A stretch of DNA of 64,000 bases from Microbacterium sp. M28 (GCF_025836995.1 NZ_CP107546.1:992001-1056000), one strand, 5' to 3'. Shown: positions 18,482-27,662, numbered from the stretch's first letter. Program-made: numbers and translations. Notes: generated by a model from the sequence alone, not told the origin.

Positions 18482-18985
18482 TCACGGCGCGGAAGGCGAG
18501 TCGAGATCCAGCGCCCAGACATTGGTCTGCAGCGTCTGGCCCCGGAACGCGAGCTCCCGCGTCGCGACGAGCGAGAATCCGGCGCCCCTGCACAGCGCGT
18601 TCGACGGCAGGTTGTCCTCCGAGGGGAAGGCCGTCAGCAGACGCTCGGTGCGGTGCTCTCGGACGTCCTGGACGAGGAGGGCGAGGGCGGCGCGGCCGAT
18701 GCCGCGGCCCTGCATCTCGGGAAGGATGAACCAGCCCGTCTCGTGCACGTCCTGATCGTCCCACTCGGTGGTCCACCAGCCGATCCCGCCGACGGCGGCC
18801 TCGTCGTCCTCGACCACGAACATCCGCGCCGCGCCCTCCCGCCACAGCCGCAGGTACCTCTGGTTGCGCTCCTGGACCTGATCGTCGGTCTCGGGACCGG
18901 CGAGGTGCGCGGTCATCTCGGGTGTGTTGGCGCGGTACAGCAGCGGCAGGTCGGACGGGGCCCATCTCCTCAGACGCACGGTCAT
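18482..18985 (-). CDS. GNAT-family N-acetyltransferase
   Basis: The 167-residue protein begins VRLRRWAPSDLPLLYRANTP, the usual RimJ/RimL-like start, and has the acetyl-CoA pyrophosphate loop PEMQGRGIGRAAL near residue 89 (the Q/RxxGxG/A motif). NALCRGAGF near residue 129 is the conserved motif B region. The acceptor substrate is unknown. CATACT lies six bases before the ATG, so a leaderless mRNA is possible. It is divergent from the gcv riboswitch transcript. Confidence 0.82.
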   Translation of the reverse strand: MTVRLRRWAPSDLPLLYRANTPEMTAHLAGPETDDQVQERNQRYLRLWREGAARMFVVEDDEAAVGGIGWWTTEWDDQDVHETGWFILPEMQGRGIGRAALALLVQDVREHRTERLLTAFPSEDNLPSNALCRGAGFSLVATRELAFRGQTLQTNVWALDLDSPSAP

Positions 18986-19018
18986 GCCGCCAGTATGCGC
19001 TCCGATACCGACATCGCG

Positions 19019-19047
19019 CTGTCGACGCCCTGGCTCCGGGCTATGCT
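19019..19047 (+). promoter_or_regulatory. Candidate promoter of the gcvTHP transcript
   Basis: CTGTCG (19019-19024) and TATGCT (19042-19047) have a 17-base spacer. The start of transcription would fall near 19054, about 18 bases before the first glycine aptamer, which is the expected placement. Confidence 0.5.
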
Positions 19048-19071
19048 GTTCGCATAACTGAAGAAGGCCCC

Positions 19072-19318
19072 ACGACCCGTGCGGGAGAGCCCCGGTGAAG
19101 CCGTCCGGGCACCGAAGGAGCAAGCCTCCCCGCCAATCTCTCAGGTACCGCGTACCGCGCCGGTCGGGCCACTCTGGAAAGCGATGCCTCGCGCAGCGAG
19201 GGATCCGCCGACGGTGAAAGCCCCTCGCGGGTGAAACTCTCAGGCCAATGACAGAGGGGGAGTTCTCGGATACCGTGCAATCAGTACGGCATCCTTCCGA
19301 TCCACACGGGAGAACTCC
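19072..19318 (+). promoter_or_regulatory. Tandem glycine riboswitch controlling gcvTHP
   Basis: Two glycine aptamers lie in series. The first (about 19072-19166) shows GCGGGAGAG, CACCGAAGGAGCAAGCC and CCAATCTCTCAGGTA. The second (about 19171-19260) shows CTCTGG with closing CAGAG, GCCGACGGTGAAAGC and AAACTCTCAGGCC. These are the conserved GGAGAG / GCCGAAGG / CTCTCAGG elements. After aptamer 2, GGAGTTCTC (19259-19267) is perfectly complementary to GAGAACTCC (19310-19318), which covers part of the GGGAG ribosome site and abuts the gcvT ATG. This suggests control of translation start rather than termination. Confidence 0.93.
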
Positions 19319-20419
19319 ATGACCCCAGCTCGGTACACACCTCTGCGCGAGCGTCACGAAGCGCTCGGCGCATCGTTCACCGACTTCGGCGGCTGGCAGA
19401 TGCCGGTGCGCTACACCTCGGACCTCGCTGAGCACCACGCGGTCCGGCAGGCCGCCGGACTCTTCGACATCTCGCACATGGCCGAGTTCCTCATCGAAGG
19501 AACGGATGCCGCGGCCTACCTCGATCACGCGCTCGCGGGGCGGATCTCGACCATGGCCGTCGGCAAGGCGAAGTACTCGCTCGTGCTCGCGGAAGCGGGC
19601 GGGATCGTCGACGACGTCATCGTCTACCGCCTCGCCGACGACCGCTTCCTGATCATCTCCAACGCCGGGAACCGGGATGCCGTGGCCGAGGCGCTGCCGC
19701 AGCGCACCGGGACGTTCGACGTCGCGGTCTCCGACGTCTCGGACGGCTACGCGCTCCTGGCGGTGCAGGGACCGGCCGCCGAGGCGATCGTCGCGGCGAC
19801 CGCCGGAATCGACGAGGTCTCGGTCCCCTGGGACGAGCAGAAGTACTACGCATGGGCCTCGGCCACCTACGCCGGCGTGCCGCTGCTGATCGCACGGACC
19901 GGGTACACCGGCGAGGACGGCTTCGAGCTGCTCGTCCGCGCCGCGGACGCCCCGGCGCTCTGGGATGCCGTGGTGGCGGCCGGACAGCAGCACGGCCTGG
20001 TGCCGGCGGGGCTCGCCGCCCGCGACACGCTGCGTCTCGAGGCCGGCATGCCGCTCTACGGGCATGAGCTCTCCCTCGACACGAAGCCGGCGCAGGCCGG
20101 ACTCGGCAGGGTCGTCGCCGCCGACAAGGAGGCGTTCGTCGGCAAGGACGGCGTCGCCGCGGAATCCGACGCCCGCGTCCTCACCGGGCTGTCGGCCGAG
20201 GGCAAGCGCGCAGGCCGGGCGGGATACGCCGTGGTCACCGAAGACGGCGCCGTCGTCGGCGAGATCACCAGCGGCGCGCTCAGCCCGACGCTCGGCCACC
20301 CGATCGCGATGGCCTACATCGATCCCTCGGCGCTCGCCGCCGACCTGTTCCTGGATGTGCGGGGCACGAAGATCCCCGCCGTCGTGACCGATCTGCCTTT
20401 CTACCGGAGGACGAAATGA
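19319..20419 (+). CDS. gcvT: Glycine cleavage system T protein (aminomethyltransferase)
   Basis: The 366-residue protein transfers the methylene carbon from aminomethyl-lipoyl GcvH to tetrahydrofolate and releases ammonia. [23 protein letters not shown] at the start, [31 protein letters not shown] with the catalytic Asp, [16 protein letters not shown] and [14 protein letters not shown] are the family motifs, and the length is typical. It is first in gcvT-gcvH-gcvP behind the riboswitch, and its stop overlaps gcvH by four bases. Confidence 0.96.
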   Translation: MTPARYTPLRERHEALGASFTDFGGWQMPVRYTSDLAEHHAVRQAAGLFDISHMAEFLIEGTDAAAYLDHALAGRISTMAVGKAKYSLVLAEAGGIVDDVIVYRLADDRFLIISNAGNRDAVAEALPQRTGTFDVAVSDVSDGYALLAVQGPAAEAIVAATAGIDEVSVPWDEQKYYAWASATYAGVPLLIARTGYTGEDGFELLVRAADAPALWDAVVAAGQQHGLVPAGLAARDTLRLEAGMPLYGHELSLDTKPAQAGLGRVVAADKEAFVGKDGVAAESDARVLTGLSAEGKRAGRAGYAVVTEDGAVVGEITSGALSPTLGHPIAMAYIDPSALAADLFLDVRGTKIPAVVTDLPFYRRTK

Positions 20420-20793
20420 CCGACCTGACCACCCTGAAGTACAGCGACGAGCACGAGTGGGTCGCCCTGACGGGCGATGTCGCGACCGTCGGCATCACCG
20501 ATTTCGCCGCTGACGCCCTCGGAGACATCGTCTTCGTGGAGCTCCCCGCCGTCGGCACCGAGATCAGCCGCGGCGACGTCTTCGGCGAGGCCGAGTCGAC
20601 CAAGTCGGTCTCCGAGCTCTACGCCCCGGTCGCCGGCACCGTGACCGAGGTCAACCAGGCCGTCGTCGACGACCCGGCTCTGCTGAACTCCTCGCCGTTC
20701 GAGGACGCGTGGCTGATCAAGGTGACCGTCGCCGACGGTGCGACCGACGGTCTGCTCGACCGCGACGCGTACGTCGCGCTGACCGAGGGCTGA
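20416..20793 (+). CDS. gcvH: Glycine cleavage system H protein
   Basis: The 125-residue lipoyl carrier shuttles the aminomethyl intermediate between GcvP and Gcv[21 protein letters not shown] opens the fold, and the lipoylated Lys is in [20 protein letters not shown] near residue 61. Length and the C-terminal helix are standard. It overlaps gcvT by four bases and is followed by gcvP seven bases later. No lipoate enzymes are adjacent. Confidence 0.97.
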   Translation: MTDLTTLKYSDEHEWVALTGDVATVGITDFAADALGDIVFVELPAVGTEISRGDVFGEAESTKSVSELYAPVAGTVTEVNQAVVDDPALLNSSPFEDAWLIKVTVADGATDGLLDRDAYVALTEG

Positions 20794-20800
20794 TCGCGCA

Positions 20801-23728
20801 GTGGTCTCCTTCGCCGACCGTCACATCGGGACGACCTCCGAGACGCAGCGGCTCATGCTCGACGCGCTCGGCATCACGGATGCCGAAGCTCCCGTCGAGC
20901 AGCTGATGCGCCAGGCCGTTCCCGCGTCCATCTTGTCCCCTACGCCCACTCCAGACAGCGCTGGCGCGCTGCCCGGAGCCTCCGGGCTCGGGGCCCCTGC
21001 ACCGGGTGACACGATCATCCCCGCCGCCGCCAGCGAGGCCGAAGCGCTCGCCGAGCTGCGTGCGCTCGCCGCCCGCAACACCGTCAACACGCCGATGATC
21101 GGTCTGGGCTACTACGGCACGATCACGCCGAGCGTCATCCAGCGCAACGTCCTGGAGAACCCGTCCTGGTACACGGCGTACACGCCGTATCAGCCCGAGA
21201 TCTCGCAGGGACGGCTCGAGGCGCTGATCAACTTCCAGACCATGGTCTCCGAGCTGACGGGGCTGACGACCGCGAACGCGTCCATGCTGGACGAGTCGAC
21301 GGCCGTCGCCGAGGGGATGCTGCTGGCGCGGCGCGCGTCGAAGGCCACCACGAACGTGTTCGTGGTCGACTCCGGTGCGTTCCCGCAGACCAAGGCGCTG
21401 CTCGCCACCCGCGCGGATGCCGTCGGCATCGAACTCGTCGAGCGCGATCTCGCCGCAGGCGAGGCGCTGCCGGATGAGCTGTTCGGAGTGTTCGTGCAGT
21501 ACCCGGCCGCCTCCGGACTCGTGTGGGACCCGTCGGCGGTGATCGACGCGGCTCACGTCGCCGGAGGCCTCGCCGTCGTCGCGGCGGACCTCCTGGCGCT
21601 CACCCTGATCGCCTCGCCCGGATCGCTCGGCGCGGACGTCGCCGTCGGCACGACGCAGCGCTTCGGCGTTCCGATGGGCTTCGGCGGACCGCACGCCGGG
21701 TACATGGCCGTTCGTCAGGGCCTCGAGCGGCAGCTCCCCGGCCGCCTCGTCGGCGTCTCGGTGGATGCCGACGGCAAGCCGGCCTACCGTCTGTCGCTGC
21801 AGACGCGCGAGCAGCACATCCGCCGCGAGAAGGCGACGAGCAACATCTGCACCGCGCAGGTGCTGCTGGCCGTCATGGCCTCGATGTACGCGGTCTATCA
21901 CGGCCCAGACGGACTGCGGGCGATCGCATCCGAGACGGCGGCGAAGGCCGCCCTGCTGCGCGACTGGCTCGTGGAAGCCGGCGTCGAGATCGCCTTCGAC
22001 GCCTTCTTCGACACACTGTCGCTGCGTGTGCCCGGCCGTGCAGCCGAGTACGCTGAGCAGGCGCACCACGGCTACGGCATCCTGTTCCACGTCGCGGACG
22101 GTGACACGCTCGGCATCTCGGTCGACGAGACGACCACTGTCGCGGAGCTGCACCAGATCGCCATGGTGTTCGGCGGCAGGCAGGAGCGGGCTTTCGGACT
22201 CACCGGCGACGCCAACGCGCTGCCGGGCGCGCTGCGTCGCCAGGACGAGTACCTGACGCACCCGGTGTTCCACGTGCACCGCTCCGAGACCGCCATGATG
22301 CGGTACCTCAAGAGTCTCGCAGACCGCGACTACGCGCTCGATCGCGGCATGATCCCGCTGGGGTCGTGCACGATGAAGCTGAACGCGGCGACCGAGATGG
22401 CCGCGATCACGTGGCCGGAGTTCGCGGGCATCCACCCGTTCGCCCCGGCATCCGACGTCGCCGGCTACCTGGAGCTCATCGATCAGCTCGAGGGCTGGCT
22501 CGCCGAGGTCACCGGATACGACGCCGTCTCGCTGCAGCCGAACGCCGGTTCGCAGGGCGAGCTCGCCGGGCTCCTGGCGATCCGCGGGTTCCACCTCGCG
22601 AACGGCGACGACCACCGCACGGTGTGCCTCATCCCGTCGTCCGCGCACGGCACGAACGCGGCATCCGCGGTCCTTGCCGGGATGAAGGTCGTCGTGGTGG
22701 CCTGCGACGAGCTCGGAAACGTCGACCTGGACGATCTGCGCGCCAAGATCGCCGCCAACGCGGACGAGCTGTCGGCTCTGATGATCACGTATCCGTCGAC
22801 GCACGGCGTCTACGAGCAGCAGGTGGTCGAGATCACCTCCGCCGTGCATGACGCCGGCGGACAGGTGTACGTCGACGGTGCGAACCTCAACGCGCTGCTC
22901 GGCTACGCCCGGTTCGGCGACCTGGGCGGAGACGTCTCGCACCTGAACCTGCACAAGACGTTCGCGATCCCGCACGGCGGCGGCGGACCCGGTGTGGGTC
23001 CGGTGGCGGCCAAGGCGCACCTGGCGCCGTTCCTGCCCTCGCACCCTCTCGCCCAGCGCGCGGAGCACTTCGGCGGATTCGTCTTCGACGGCGGCGTCGT
23101 CTCGGCGGCTCCTTACGGATCAGCAGGCATCCTGCCGATCTCGTGGGCGTACGTGCGGATGATGGGTGCGGCAGGGCTGCGCGACGCGACGGCTGCGGCT
23201 GTCCTGTCGGCGAACTACATCGCCGAGCGTCTGCGCGAGCACTTCCCGGTGCTGTACACGGGCGAGAACGGTCGCGTCGCGCACGAGTGCATCCTGGATC
23301 TGTGTCCGCTCAAGGAGGCGACCGGCATCACGGTCGACGATGTCGCCAAGCGCCTCATCGACTACGGCTTCCACGCGCCGACGATGTCGTTCCCGGTCCC
23401 TGGGACTCTGATGGTCGAGCCGACGGAGTCCGAGGATCTCGGCGAGATCGAGCGGTTCATCGAGGCCATGATCATGATCAAGGCCGAAGCGGAAGCCGTG
23501 GCCGCCGGTCGCTGGGGTGCCGGTGACAACCCGCTCGTGAACGCGCCGCACACCGCTGTGTCTCTGATCGCGGGGGAGTGGAACCACTCCTACACCCGTG
23601 AGGAGGCTGCGTACCCTGTGCCGGCGCTCGTCGCAGGGAAGTACTGGCCGCCGGTGCGGCGCATCGATCAGGCGTACGGCGACCGCAACCTCGTGTGCGC
23701 GTGCCCGCCGATCGAGGCGTTCGCCTGA
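20801..23728 (+). CDS. gcvP: Glycine dehydrogenase (decarboxylating), P protein
   Basis: The 975-residue single-chain P protein decarboxylates glycine on PLP and passes the aminomethyl group to Gcv[22 protein letters not shown] starts the protein, [19 protein letters not shown] lies near residue 97, the N-lobe ends near 430, and the C-lobe carries the PLP lysine in [23 protein letters not shown] is the start, with no better ATG at the right place. Residues about 45-72 are a Pro/Gly/Ala/Ser-rich insertion between PASIL and the conserved [14 protein letters not shown]-like motif, which most homologues lack. The rest is intact, so function is expected. Confidence 0.96.
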   Translation: MVSFADRHIGTTSETQRLMLDALGITDAEAPVEQLMRQAVPASILSPTPTPDSAGALPGASGLGAPAPGDTIIPAAASEAEALAELRALAARNTVNTPMIGLGYYGTITPSVIQRNVLENPSWYTAYTPYQPEISQGRLEALINFQTMVSELTGLTTANASMLDESTAVAEGMLLARRASKATTNVFVVDSGAFPQTKALLATRADAVGIELVERDLAAGEALPDELFGVFVQYPAASGLVWDPSAVIDAAHVAGGLAVVAADLLALTLIASPGSLGADVAVGTTQRFGVPMGFGGPHAGYMAVRQGLERQLPGRLVGVSVDADGKPAYRLSLQTREQHIRREKATSNICTAQVLLAVMASMYAVYHGPDGLRAIASETAAKAALLRDWLVEAGVEIAFDAFFDTLSLRVPGRAAEYAEQAHHGYGILFHVADGDTLGISVDETTTVAELHQIAMVFGGRQERAFGLTGDANALPGALRRQDEYLTHPVFHVHRSETAMMRYLKSLADRDYALDRGMIPLGSCTMKLNAATEMAAITWPEFAGIHPFAPASDVAGYLELIDQLEGWLAEVTGYDAVSLQPNAGSQGELAGLLAIRGFHLANGDDHRTVCLIPSSAHGTNAASAVLAGMKVVVVACDELGNVDLDDLRAKIAANADELSALMITYPSTHGVYEQQVVEITSAVHDAGGQVYVDGANLNALLGYARFGDLGGDVSHLNLHKTFAIPHGGGGPGVGPVAAKAHLAPFLPSHPLAQRAEHFGGFVFDGGVVSAAPYGSAGILPISWAYVRMMGAAGLRDATAAAVLSANYIAERLREHFPVLYTGENGRVAHECILDLCPLKEATGITVDDVAKRLIDYGFHAPTMSFPVPGTLMVEPTESEDLGEIERFIEAMIMIKAEAEAVAAGRWGAGDNPLVNAPHTAVSLIAGEWNHSYTREEAAYPVPALVAGKYWPPVRRIDQAYGDRNLVCACPPIEAFA

Positions 23729-23734
23729 CGCGTC

Positions 23735-23767
23735 CCCGGCGTGCCGGCATCATGCCGGCACGCCGGG
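23735..23767. terminator. Bidirectional terminator between gcvP and the TetR gene
   Basis: A 16-base arm (23735-23750) and its perfect reverse complement (23752-23767) form a near-complete palindrome that fills the gap between the convergent gcvP and TetR stop codons. No U-tract is present on either strand. Confidence 0.75.
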
Positions 23768-24379
23768 TCAGTCGCGCAGATCAGGCGGTGCGATCGCGAT
23801 CAACGCGTCGGCCAGCTCTTCCGCCGTGCGTTCGCGACCGTCCGTCAACCACCAGGAGATCGCAGCGAGCGTCCCGGCAGCGATATAGCGGGCTGTGACC
23901 TCCGGGTCCGCGGCGAGCGTCACTCGCGTGCGCAGGGTGATGAGCACCGACTCGGTGAGTCCGGTTGCGAAGCCTTCGACGAAGGCCGGGTCGGACGTGA
24001 GCAGTACGCCGTAGGTCGTGCGGTGGTCGGCGATGAAGCGGGCGATGTCCAACAGCACCTGCCGGTTGACCGCGGTCTTGGACGCGCCATCGACGATCGC
24101 GACGCGGGCCTGGGCGATCAGCGATTCGCTGAAGTCGCTGAGCGCCGTCGCAGCGAGGTCGCCGATCCCGGAGAAGTGCGCATAGAACGAGGACCGGGTC
24201 GTCCCCGCCTCTCGAACGATCCTCGCCACCCCGGCCGTGCGCACTTCGTCGGCGTCGACGAGCCTTCTGAACGCGTCGAGCAGCTTCCGTCGCGTCTTGA
24301 GCACGCGTCGATCGCTGCTGTCCACGCGTCGCGTCCGCAGGGTCTCCTGTTTGGATCCGGCCTCGATCATCCCCGCCAT
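23768..24379 (-). CDS. TetR-family transcriptional regulator
   Basis: The 203-residue regulator has an N-terminal helix-turn-helix, RRKLLDAFRRLVDADEVRTAG followed by VARIVREAGTTRSSFYAHFSG, at about residues 28-70, then a helical ligand-binding domain. The C-terminal half matches the TetR_C type with ISWWLTDGRERTAEELADAL. It is last in the DUF5058-amidohydrolase cluster, 58 bases after the hydrolase, with a strong hairpin between. The likely targets are this cluster and itself; a perfect palindrome at 27724-27734 upstream of the cluster is a candidate site. The ligand is unknown. Confidence 0.85.
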   Translation of the reverse strand: MAGMIEAGSKQETLRTRRVDSSDRRVLKTRRKLLDAFRRLVDADEVRTAGVARIVREAGTTRSSFYAHFSGIGDLAATALSDFSESLIAQARVAIVDGASKTAVNRQVLLDIARFIADHRTTYGVLLTSDPAFVEGFATGLTESVLITLRTRVTLAADPEVTARYIAAGTLAAISWWLTDGRERTAEELADALIAIAPPDLRD

Positions 24380-24393
24380 TCTCCCCGATCAGC

Positions 24394-24428
24394 AGGATGC
24401 CGGGGCGAGCGAGCCGCCCCGGCATCCT
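24394..24428 (-). terminator. Strong hairpin between the amidohydrolase and TetR genes
   Basis: Fourteen-base arms AGGATGCCGGGGCG (24394-24407) and CGCCCCGGCATCCT (24415-24428) pair perfectly around a seven-base loop. On the minus strand it lies directly after the amidohydrolase stop and before the TetR start. No U-run follows, so it may stop most transcripts or simply lower TetR expression. Confidence 0.55.
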
Positions 24429-24437
24429 GTGCGCCGT

Positions 24438-25892
24438 CTAGGCCGGGCGGTACGACGGGCGCAGCGACGGCGGGATGAGTCCTTTCGGCAGCGGCTTGTC
24501 GTAGGGCGTGACCGCGATGATGTCCGCGAACTCCCGCTGCGCCGCGGCCAGCAGCTCGGCGTCGGTGAACAGATCGATCGCTGTGGCCGCCATGACCTTC
24601 GCCCCGTGGATCATGCCCTTGTGCGCGGCCGCGGTCTTGCCCTGCGCGACCATCTGCCAGGAGTGTCCTGGCGTGCCGACGATCGCGGTCCCCGCTCCCA
24701 TCTGCACCGTCGGGGTGACCCAGCTCACGTCGCCGACGTCGGTCGAGCCCGTCATCTGCGGGCGCAGGGCGGCCGGCGGCAGCGGCAGCACCCCGTCGAA
24801 GTACGCGGGGCTGTCGGCGGGGATGCCGAGCTGGCGCTTCATCGCCTCGGCAGCCCCATCGGGGAGGCCGGCGGACAGGACCCGTCCATAGGCCTGGTCC
24901 GCTTCGTCGAAGTCGACCCCGCCGAGCTCCTCGAACACCGCCTGCATGTGCTTCTCCAGCGTCGCGTTGGGCAGCACTTCGGCGCAGGCGCCGTCGAACT
25001 CGATCTCCACCTCGGTCTCCGTCATCATCGCCGCGCCGTGGGCGACCTTCTTGACCCGTTCGTACAGCGTGCGCATGCGCGCGACCGTGGGCGAGCGCAC
25101 GATGTAGTAGAGCTCGGCCGTCGCCTGGACGACGTTGGCCGACGTTCCGCCCGCGTCGACGAAGGCGTAGTGGATGCGATCGGTGTCGTCCATGTGCTCG
25201 CGCAGGAAGTTCACGCCGACGTTCATGAGTTCGGCCGCGTCCAGGGCGCTGCGGCCGTGCTGGGGGTTGGCGCCGGCATGAGCGGCCAGACCCCGGAACC
25301 GGAAGTACGCCTGCGTGTACGCGAGGGTCTTCCACTGCGCAGCGGAGGCGAGGGGCATCGGATGGTTCGTCACGGCCGCGTCGACGTCGTCGAAGGCGCC
25401 GGCGGCCACCATGAACGTCTTCCCGGCTGCTCCCTCCTCAGCCGGGCAGCCGTAGTAGCGGACCGTCCCCGGCAGGCCGGCGGTCTCGAGATGCCGAGCG
25501 GCGGCGACGGCGGCCAGGAGCGATCCGGAGCCGAGGAGGTTGTGGTGGCAGCCATGACCCGCGTCGCTGCCGCTGTCCGGATCCGGGGTGCGTTCGGTCG
25601 CACCCGCCGCTTGGCTGAGCCCGGCGAGGGCGTCGTACTCGCCGAGGAACGCGATGACCGGCGATCCGGCGCCCCACTCGGCGCTGAACGCGGTCGGGAC
25701 GCCGCCCGCGGCCCGGGTGATCCGGCCGCCGAACTCTTCGGCGGCCGCGATCTGCTTGGCCATCGACGCGTGTTCTTCCCAGCGCAGTTCCGGCTCGGCC
25801 CAGATGTCGTCGCTGAGTCGGACGAATCGCGGCGAGAGCTCGTCGACGATCGGGGCGATGTCGGCGACGGTCGTTGTCGTTTCGGTGATCAT
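24438..25892 (-). CDS. M20-family amidohydrolase (AbgB/aminoacylase-like)
   Basis: The 484-residue di-metal hydrolase belongs to the M20D group with AbgB and N-acyl amino acid amidohydrolases. Metal and catalytic motifs are EPELRWEEH near residue 33, the histidine-cysteine cluster GHGCHHNLLGSG near 112, PAEEGAAGK near 152 and TNHPMPLA. RFRGLAAHAGANPQHGRSALDA, in the lid domain, is also typical. A GGAGG lies seven bases before the ATG. It follows two membrane proteins after 25 bases under the same glycine riboswitch. Cleavage of an amide releasing an amino acid, plausibly glycine, is inferred from the regulation; the true substrate is unknown. Confidence 0.86.
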   Translation of the reverse strand: MITETTTTVADIAPIVDELSPRFVRLSDDIWAEPELRWEEHASMAKQIAAAEEFGGRITRAAGGVPTAFSAEWGAGSPVIAFLGEYDALAGLSQAAGATERTPDPDSGSDAGHGCHHNLLGSGSLLAAVAAARHLETAGLPGTVRYYGCPAEEGAAGKTFMVAAGAFDDVDAAVTNHPMPLASAAQWKTLAYTQAYFRFRGLAAHAGANPQHGRSALDAAELMNVGVNFLREHMDDTDRIHYAFVDAGGTSANVVQATAELYYIVRSPTVARMRTLYERVKKVAHGAAMMTETEVEIEFDGACAEVLPNATLEKHMQAVFEELGGVDFDEADQAYGRVLSAGLPDGAAEAMKRQLGIPADSPAYFDGVLPLPPAALRPQMTGSTDVGDVSWVTPTVQMGAGTAIVGTPGHSWQMVAQGKTAAAHKGMIHGAKVMAATAIDLFTDAELLAAAQREFADIIAVTPYDKPLPKGLIPPSLRPSYRPA

Positions 25893-25917
25893 GTTCGGTC
25901 CTCCAGGACTCGGTGTT

Positions 25918-26688
25918 TCAGGAGAGGTCTTCGGCGGCGGGCTTCGGCTTCTTCTTCCCGACGGGGAGGATCAGCGCGAAGACGACGGTCGCGATCACGG
26001 AGAGCGCGATGCCGAACAGGGCGACGGCGGGGAACAGCGGCGTGAGCACGAGCTGGACGACGACGCCGACGACGACCGCGATCGTGAGGATCCGGATGTT
26101 GGGGTTCGACGAGATCATCTGCACGACGACCGCTCCCATCACCGCCGGCAGCACGAAGGTCTGCACTTGGGTGATGACTTCAGGGGGGAGCAGCCGCAGC
26201 AGCAGGGACCCGAAGAGGCCGACGAACACGAGCAGACTCACCAGATGCGTCGCGGCGGCGCCGCAGATCGCGAGAACGGCCGCGAGCTGGCCGCGCTTGG
26301 TCTCCGGCTTCGCCCCGATGGCGGACTGGGCCACGATCGCGGCCGGAACGAGCTTGTTGCTGATGTTGCCGATCATGAACGCCTGGTACATGCTCGCCGC
26401 CCCGAGGATCGGGAAGTACGAGAGAGGTTCGATGAACCAGAGCACGCCGAAGGCGAAGGCGATCGCCACGACACCGGCCGCGACCGCGGACACCTGAACG
26501 CCGAACTCGATCGCGAGCACGAGGGGTCCCGCGAGCATGAGGACGAGCGCGAGGATCATCGTGATCCGCCCCCACCGAGACGTCGTCGTGTCGAACTGCT
26601 TCCAGGCCCCTGCGGTCACGGGCGAGGTCGTCGGGGAGGTGGATGTCGACATGAGGGATGCTCCGCTCTGCTGCGCTGGGACGTTCAT
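25918..26688 (-). CDS. Polytopic membrane protein, partner of the DUF5058-like protein
   Basis: The 256-residue protein has a polar N-terminus of about 40 residues, Ser/Thr-rich, then about six to seven hydrophobic segments with short loops and a Lys-rich tail (GKKKPKPAAEDLS). IGNISNKLVPAAIVAQSAIGA near residue 100 looks like a re-entrant or loop motif. The ATG at 26688 overlaps the stop of the upstream membrane gene by four bases, which favours it over a later ATG at 26652. It is an uncharacterised family to me. Its obligate coupling to the DUF5058-like gene suggests a two-component transporter or channel for the substrate of the M20 hydrolase. Confidence 0.7.
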   Translation of the reverse strand: MNVPAQQSGASLMSTSTSPTTSPVTAGAWKQFDTTTSRWGRITMILALVLMLAGPLVLAIEFGVQVSAVAAGVVAIAFAFGVLWFIEPLSYFPILGAASMYQAFMIGNISNKLVPAAIVAQSAIGAKPETKRGQLAAVLAICGAAATHLVSLLVFVGLFGSLLLRLLPPEVITQVQTFVLPAVMGAVVVQMISSNPNIRILTIAVVVGVVVQLVLTPLFPAVALFGIALSVIATVVFALILPVGKKKPKPAAEDLS

Positions 26689-27446
26689 TGGATGCCTGCG
26701 TTCGATACGAGGATGCCGACGCCGATCGCGACGATCATCGATATGCCGAGTGCCCACTCCTTGAGCCAGTCCTGGCGGAAGGCCTTGGCGATCCAGAGGC
26801 AGAGGAGCATGACGAGTGCGCTCGCGATGGCGACGATGGCGACCGCGAGTCCCTTCTGCAGCTGCTGGATGCCGAAGGTGCCGAAGGCGCCGAGCAGCGC
26901 GGCGGTCGGGATGATCGCCATCGCGCCGCCGGTGGTTGCAGCCTGCTTCGCCTCCAGACGGTCGGTGCCGCGCTTGAGCAGCGGCGTCACGATGAGTGTG
27001 ACGAGCATCCACCCGGATCCCGCGAGGGCGATGCAGAGCATCACCGTCGCGAAGACCTGCTGCGTGTAGCCGTCGCCGCCGAGCACGACGCCCTGGGTCT
27101 CGGCGGCGATTCCGGCCGCGCCCACCTCGAACGCGGCTGAGCCGATCAGGCCGATGCGGGTGAGCACTCCGGGTGTTCCGAAGACGCTGAGCAGAGTGAC
27201 GGCGATCAGCGCCACAGCCATGGAAGGGCCGATCGCCGCCACGGCGCCGGAGCGGAACGAGCGCTTCACATCGGTCGCGCTCATCTCGACGGCGGGGGCC
27301 GCGCGTCTGGCAGCGCGGTAGTAGATGATCGTCTGCGCGGCTATCACGGCGAAGACGCCTGCCGCGCACAGCCAGAGAACCGGCTGATTCGCCGCGGCCA
27401 GGATATCGGTGGAGTTCGGATCGAGGACGATGGGGACGAAGGACAC
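26685..27446 (-). CDS. DUF5058-like membrane protein, first gene of a glycine-riboswitch operon
   Basis: The 253-residue protein starts with an extracytoplasmic segment and TM1 at about residues 20-43, then AARRA and five further hydrophobic segments, ending in a helix MIVAIGVGILVSNAGI. SFRSGAVAAIGPSMAVALIAVTL near residue 66 and GSAAFEVGAAGIAAETQGV near 102 look like conserved core elements. The N-terminus, with NQPVLWLCAAG and an Arg-rich loop, matches my memory of DUF5058 (PF16481), whose function is undescribed. The GTG start has GGAGA ten bases upstream. The preceding leader is a tandem glycine riboswitch. Confidence 0.72.
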   Translation of the reverse strand: MSFVPIVLDPNSTDILAAANQPVLWLCAAGVFAVIAAQTIIYYRAARRAAPAVEMSATDVKRSFRSGAVAAIGPSMAVALIAVTLLSVFGTPGVLTRIGLIGSAAFEVGAAGIAAETQGVVLGGDGYTQQVFATVMLCIALAGSGWMLVTLIVTPLLKRGTDRLEAKQAATTGGAMAIIPTAALLGAFGTFGIQQLQKGLAVAIVAIASALVMLLCLWIAKAFRQDWLKEWALGISMIVAIGVGILVSNAGIQ

Positions 27447-27470
27447 GGGCGGTCTCCTTGCGTAGAGCTG

Positions 27471-27662
27471 CCGAACTCCGGGCGGAGTTCCGGTTCCCCT
27501 CTGTCCGTTGTGCCTGAGAGTGTCGCGCTGTGCGCTTCCCCTTCGGCGGGCCTCGCGAGGCCTCTCTCCAGAGTTCCCCAGTCAGCGGGTCCTTCTGCCT
27601 GAGAGATTGGCGGGTGGCTTGCCCCTTCGGCGTCCGCATCTCGTGCGGATCTCTCCCCGGTG
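27471..27662 (-). promoter_or_regulatory. Second tandem glycine riboswitch, controlling the DUF5058/M20 operon
   Basis: Read on the minus strand, aptamer 1 (about 27662-27586) contains CCGGGGAGAG, GCCGAAGGGGCAAGCC and CAATCTCTCAGGCAGAAGGAC. Aptamer 2 (about 27574-27497) contains ACTCTGGAGAG, GCCGAAGGGGAAGC and ACTCTCAGGCACAACGGACAGAG. These are all conserved glycine-aptamer blocks in order. A GC-rich hairpin, GGAACTCC with GGAGTTC (27490-27473), follows aptamer 2, 25 bases before the GTG start, and is the likely expression platform. Whether glycine turns the operon on or off cannot be read directly. Confidence 0.93.

Noticed and set aside
20717-23068. 783-codon minus-strand frame opposite gcvP
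   Set aside because: Low-complexity Arg/Asp/Val translation with no family features, fully antisense to gcvP.
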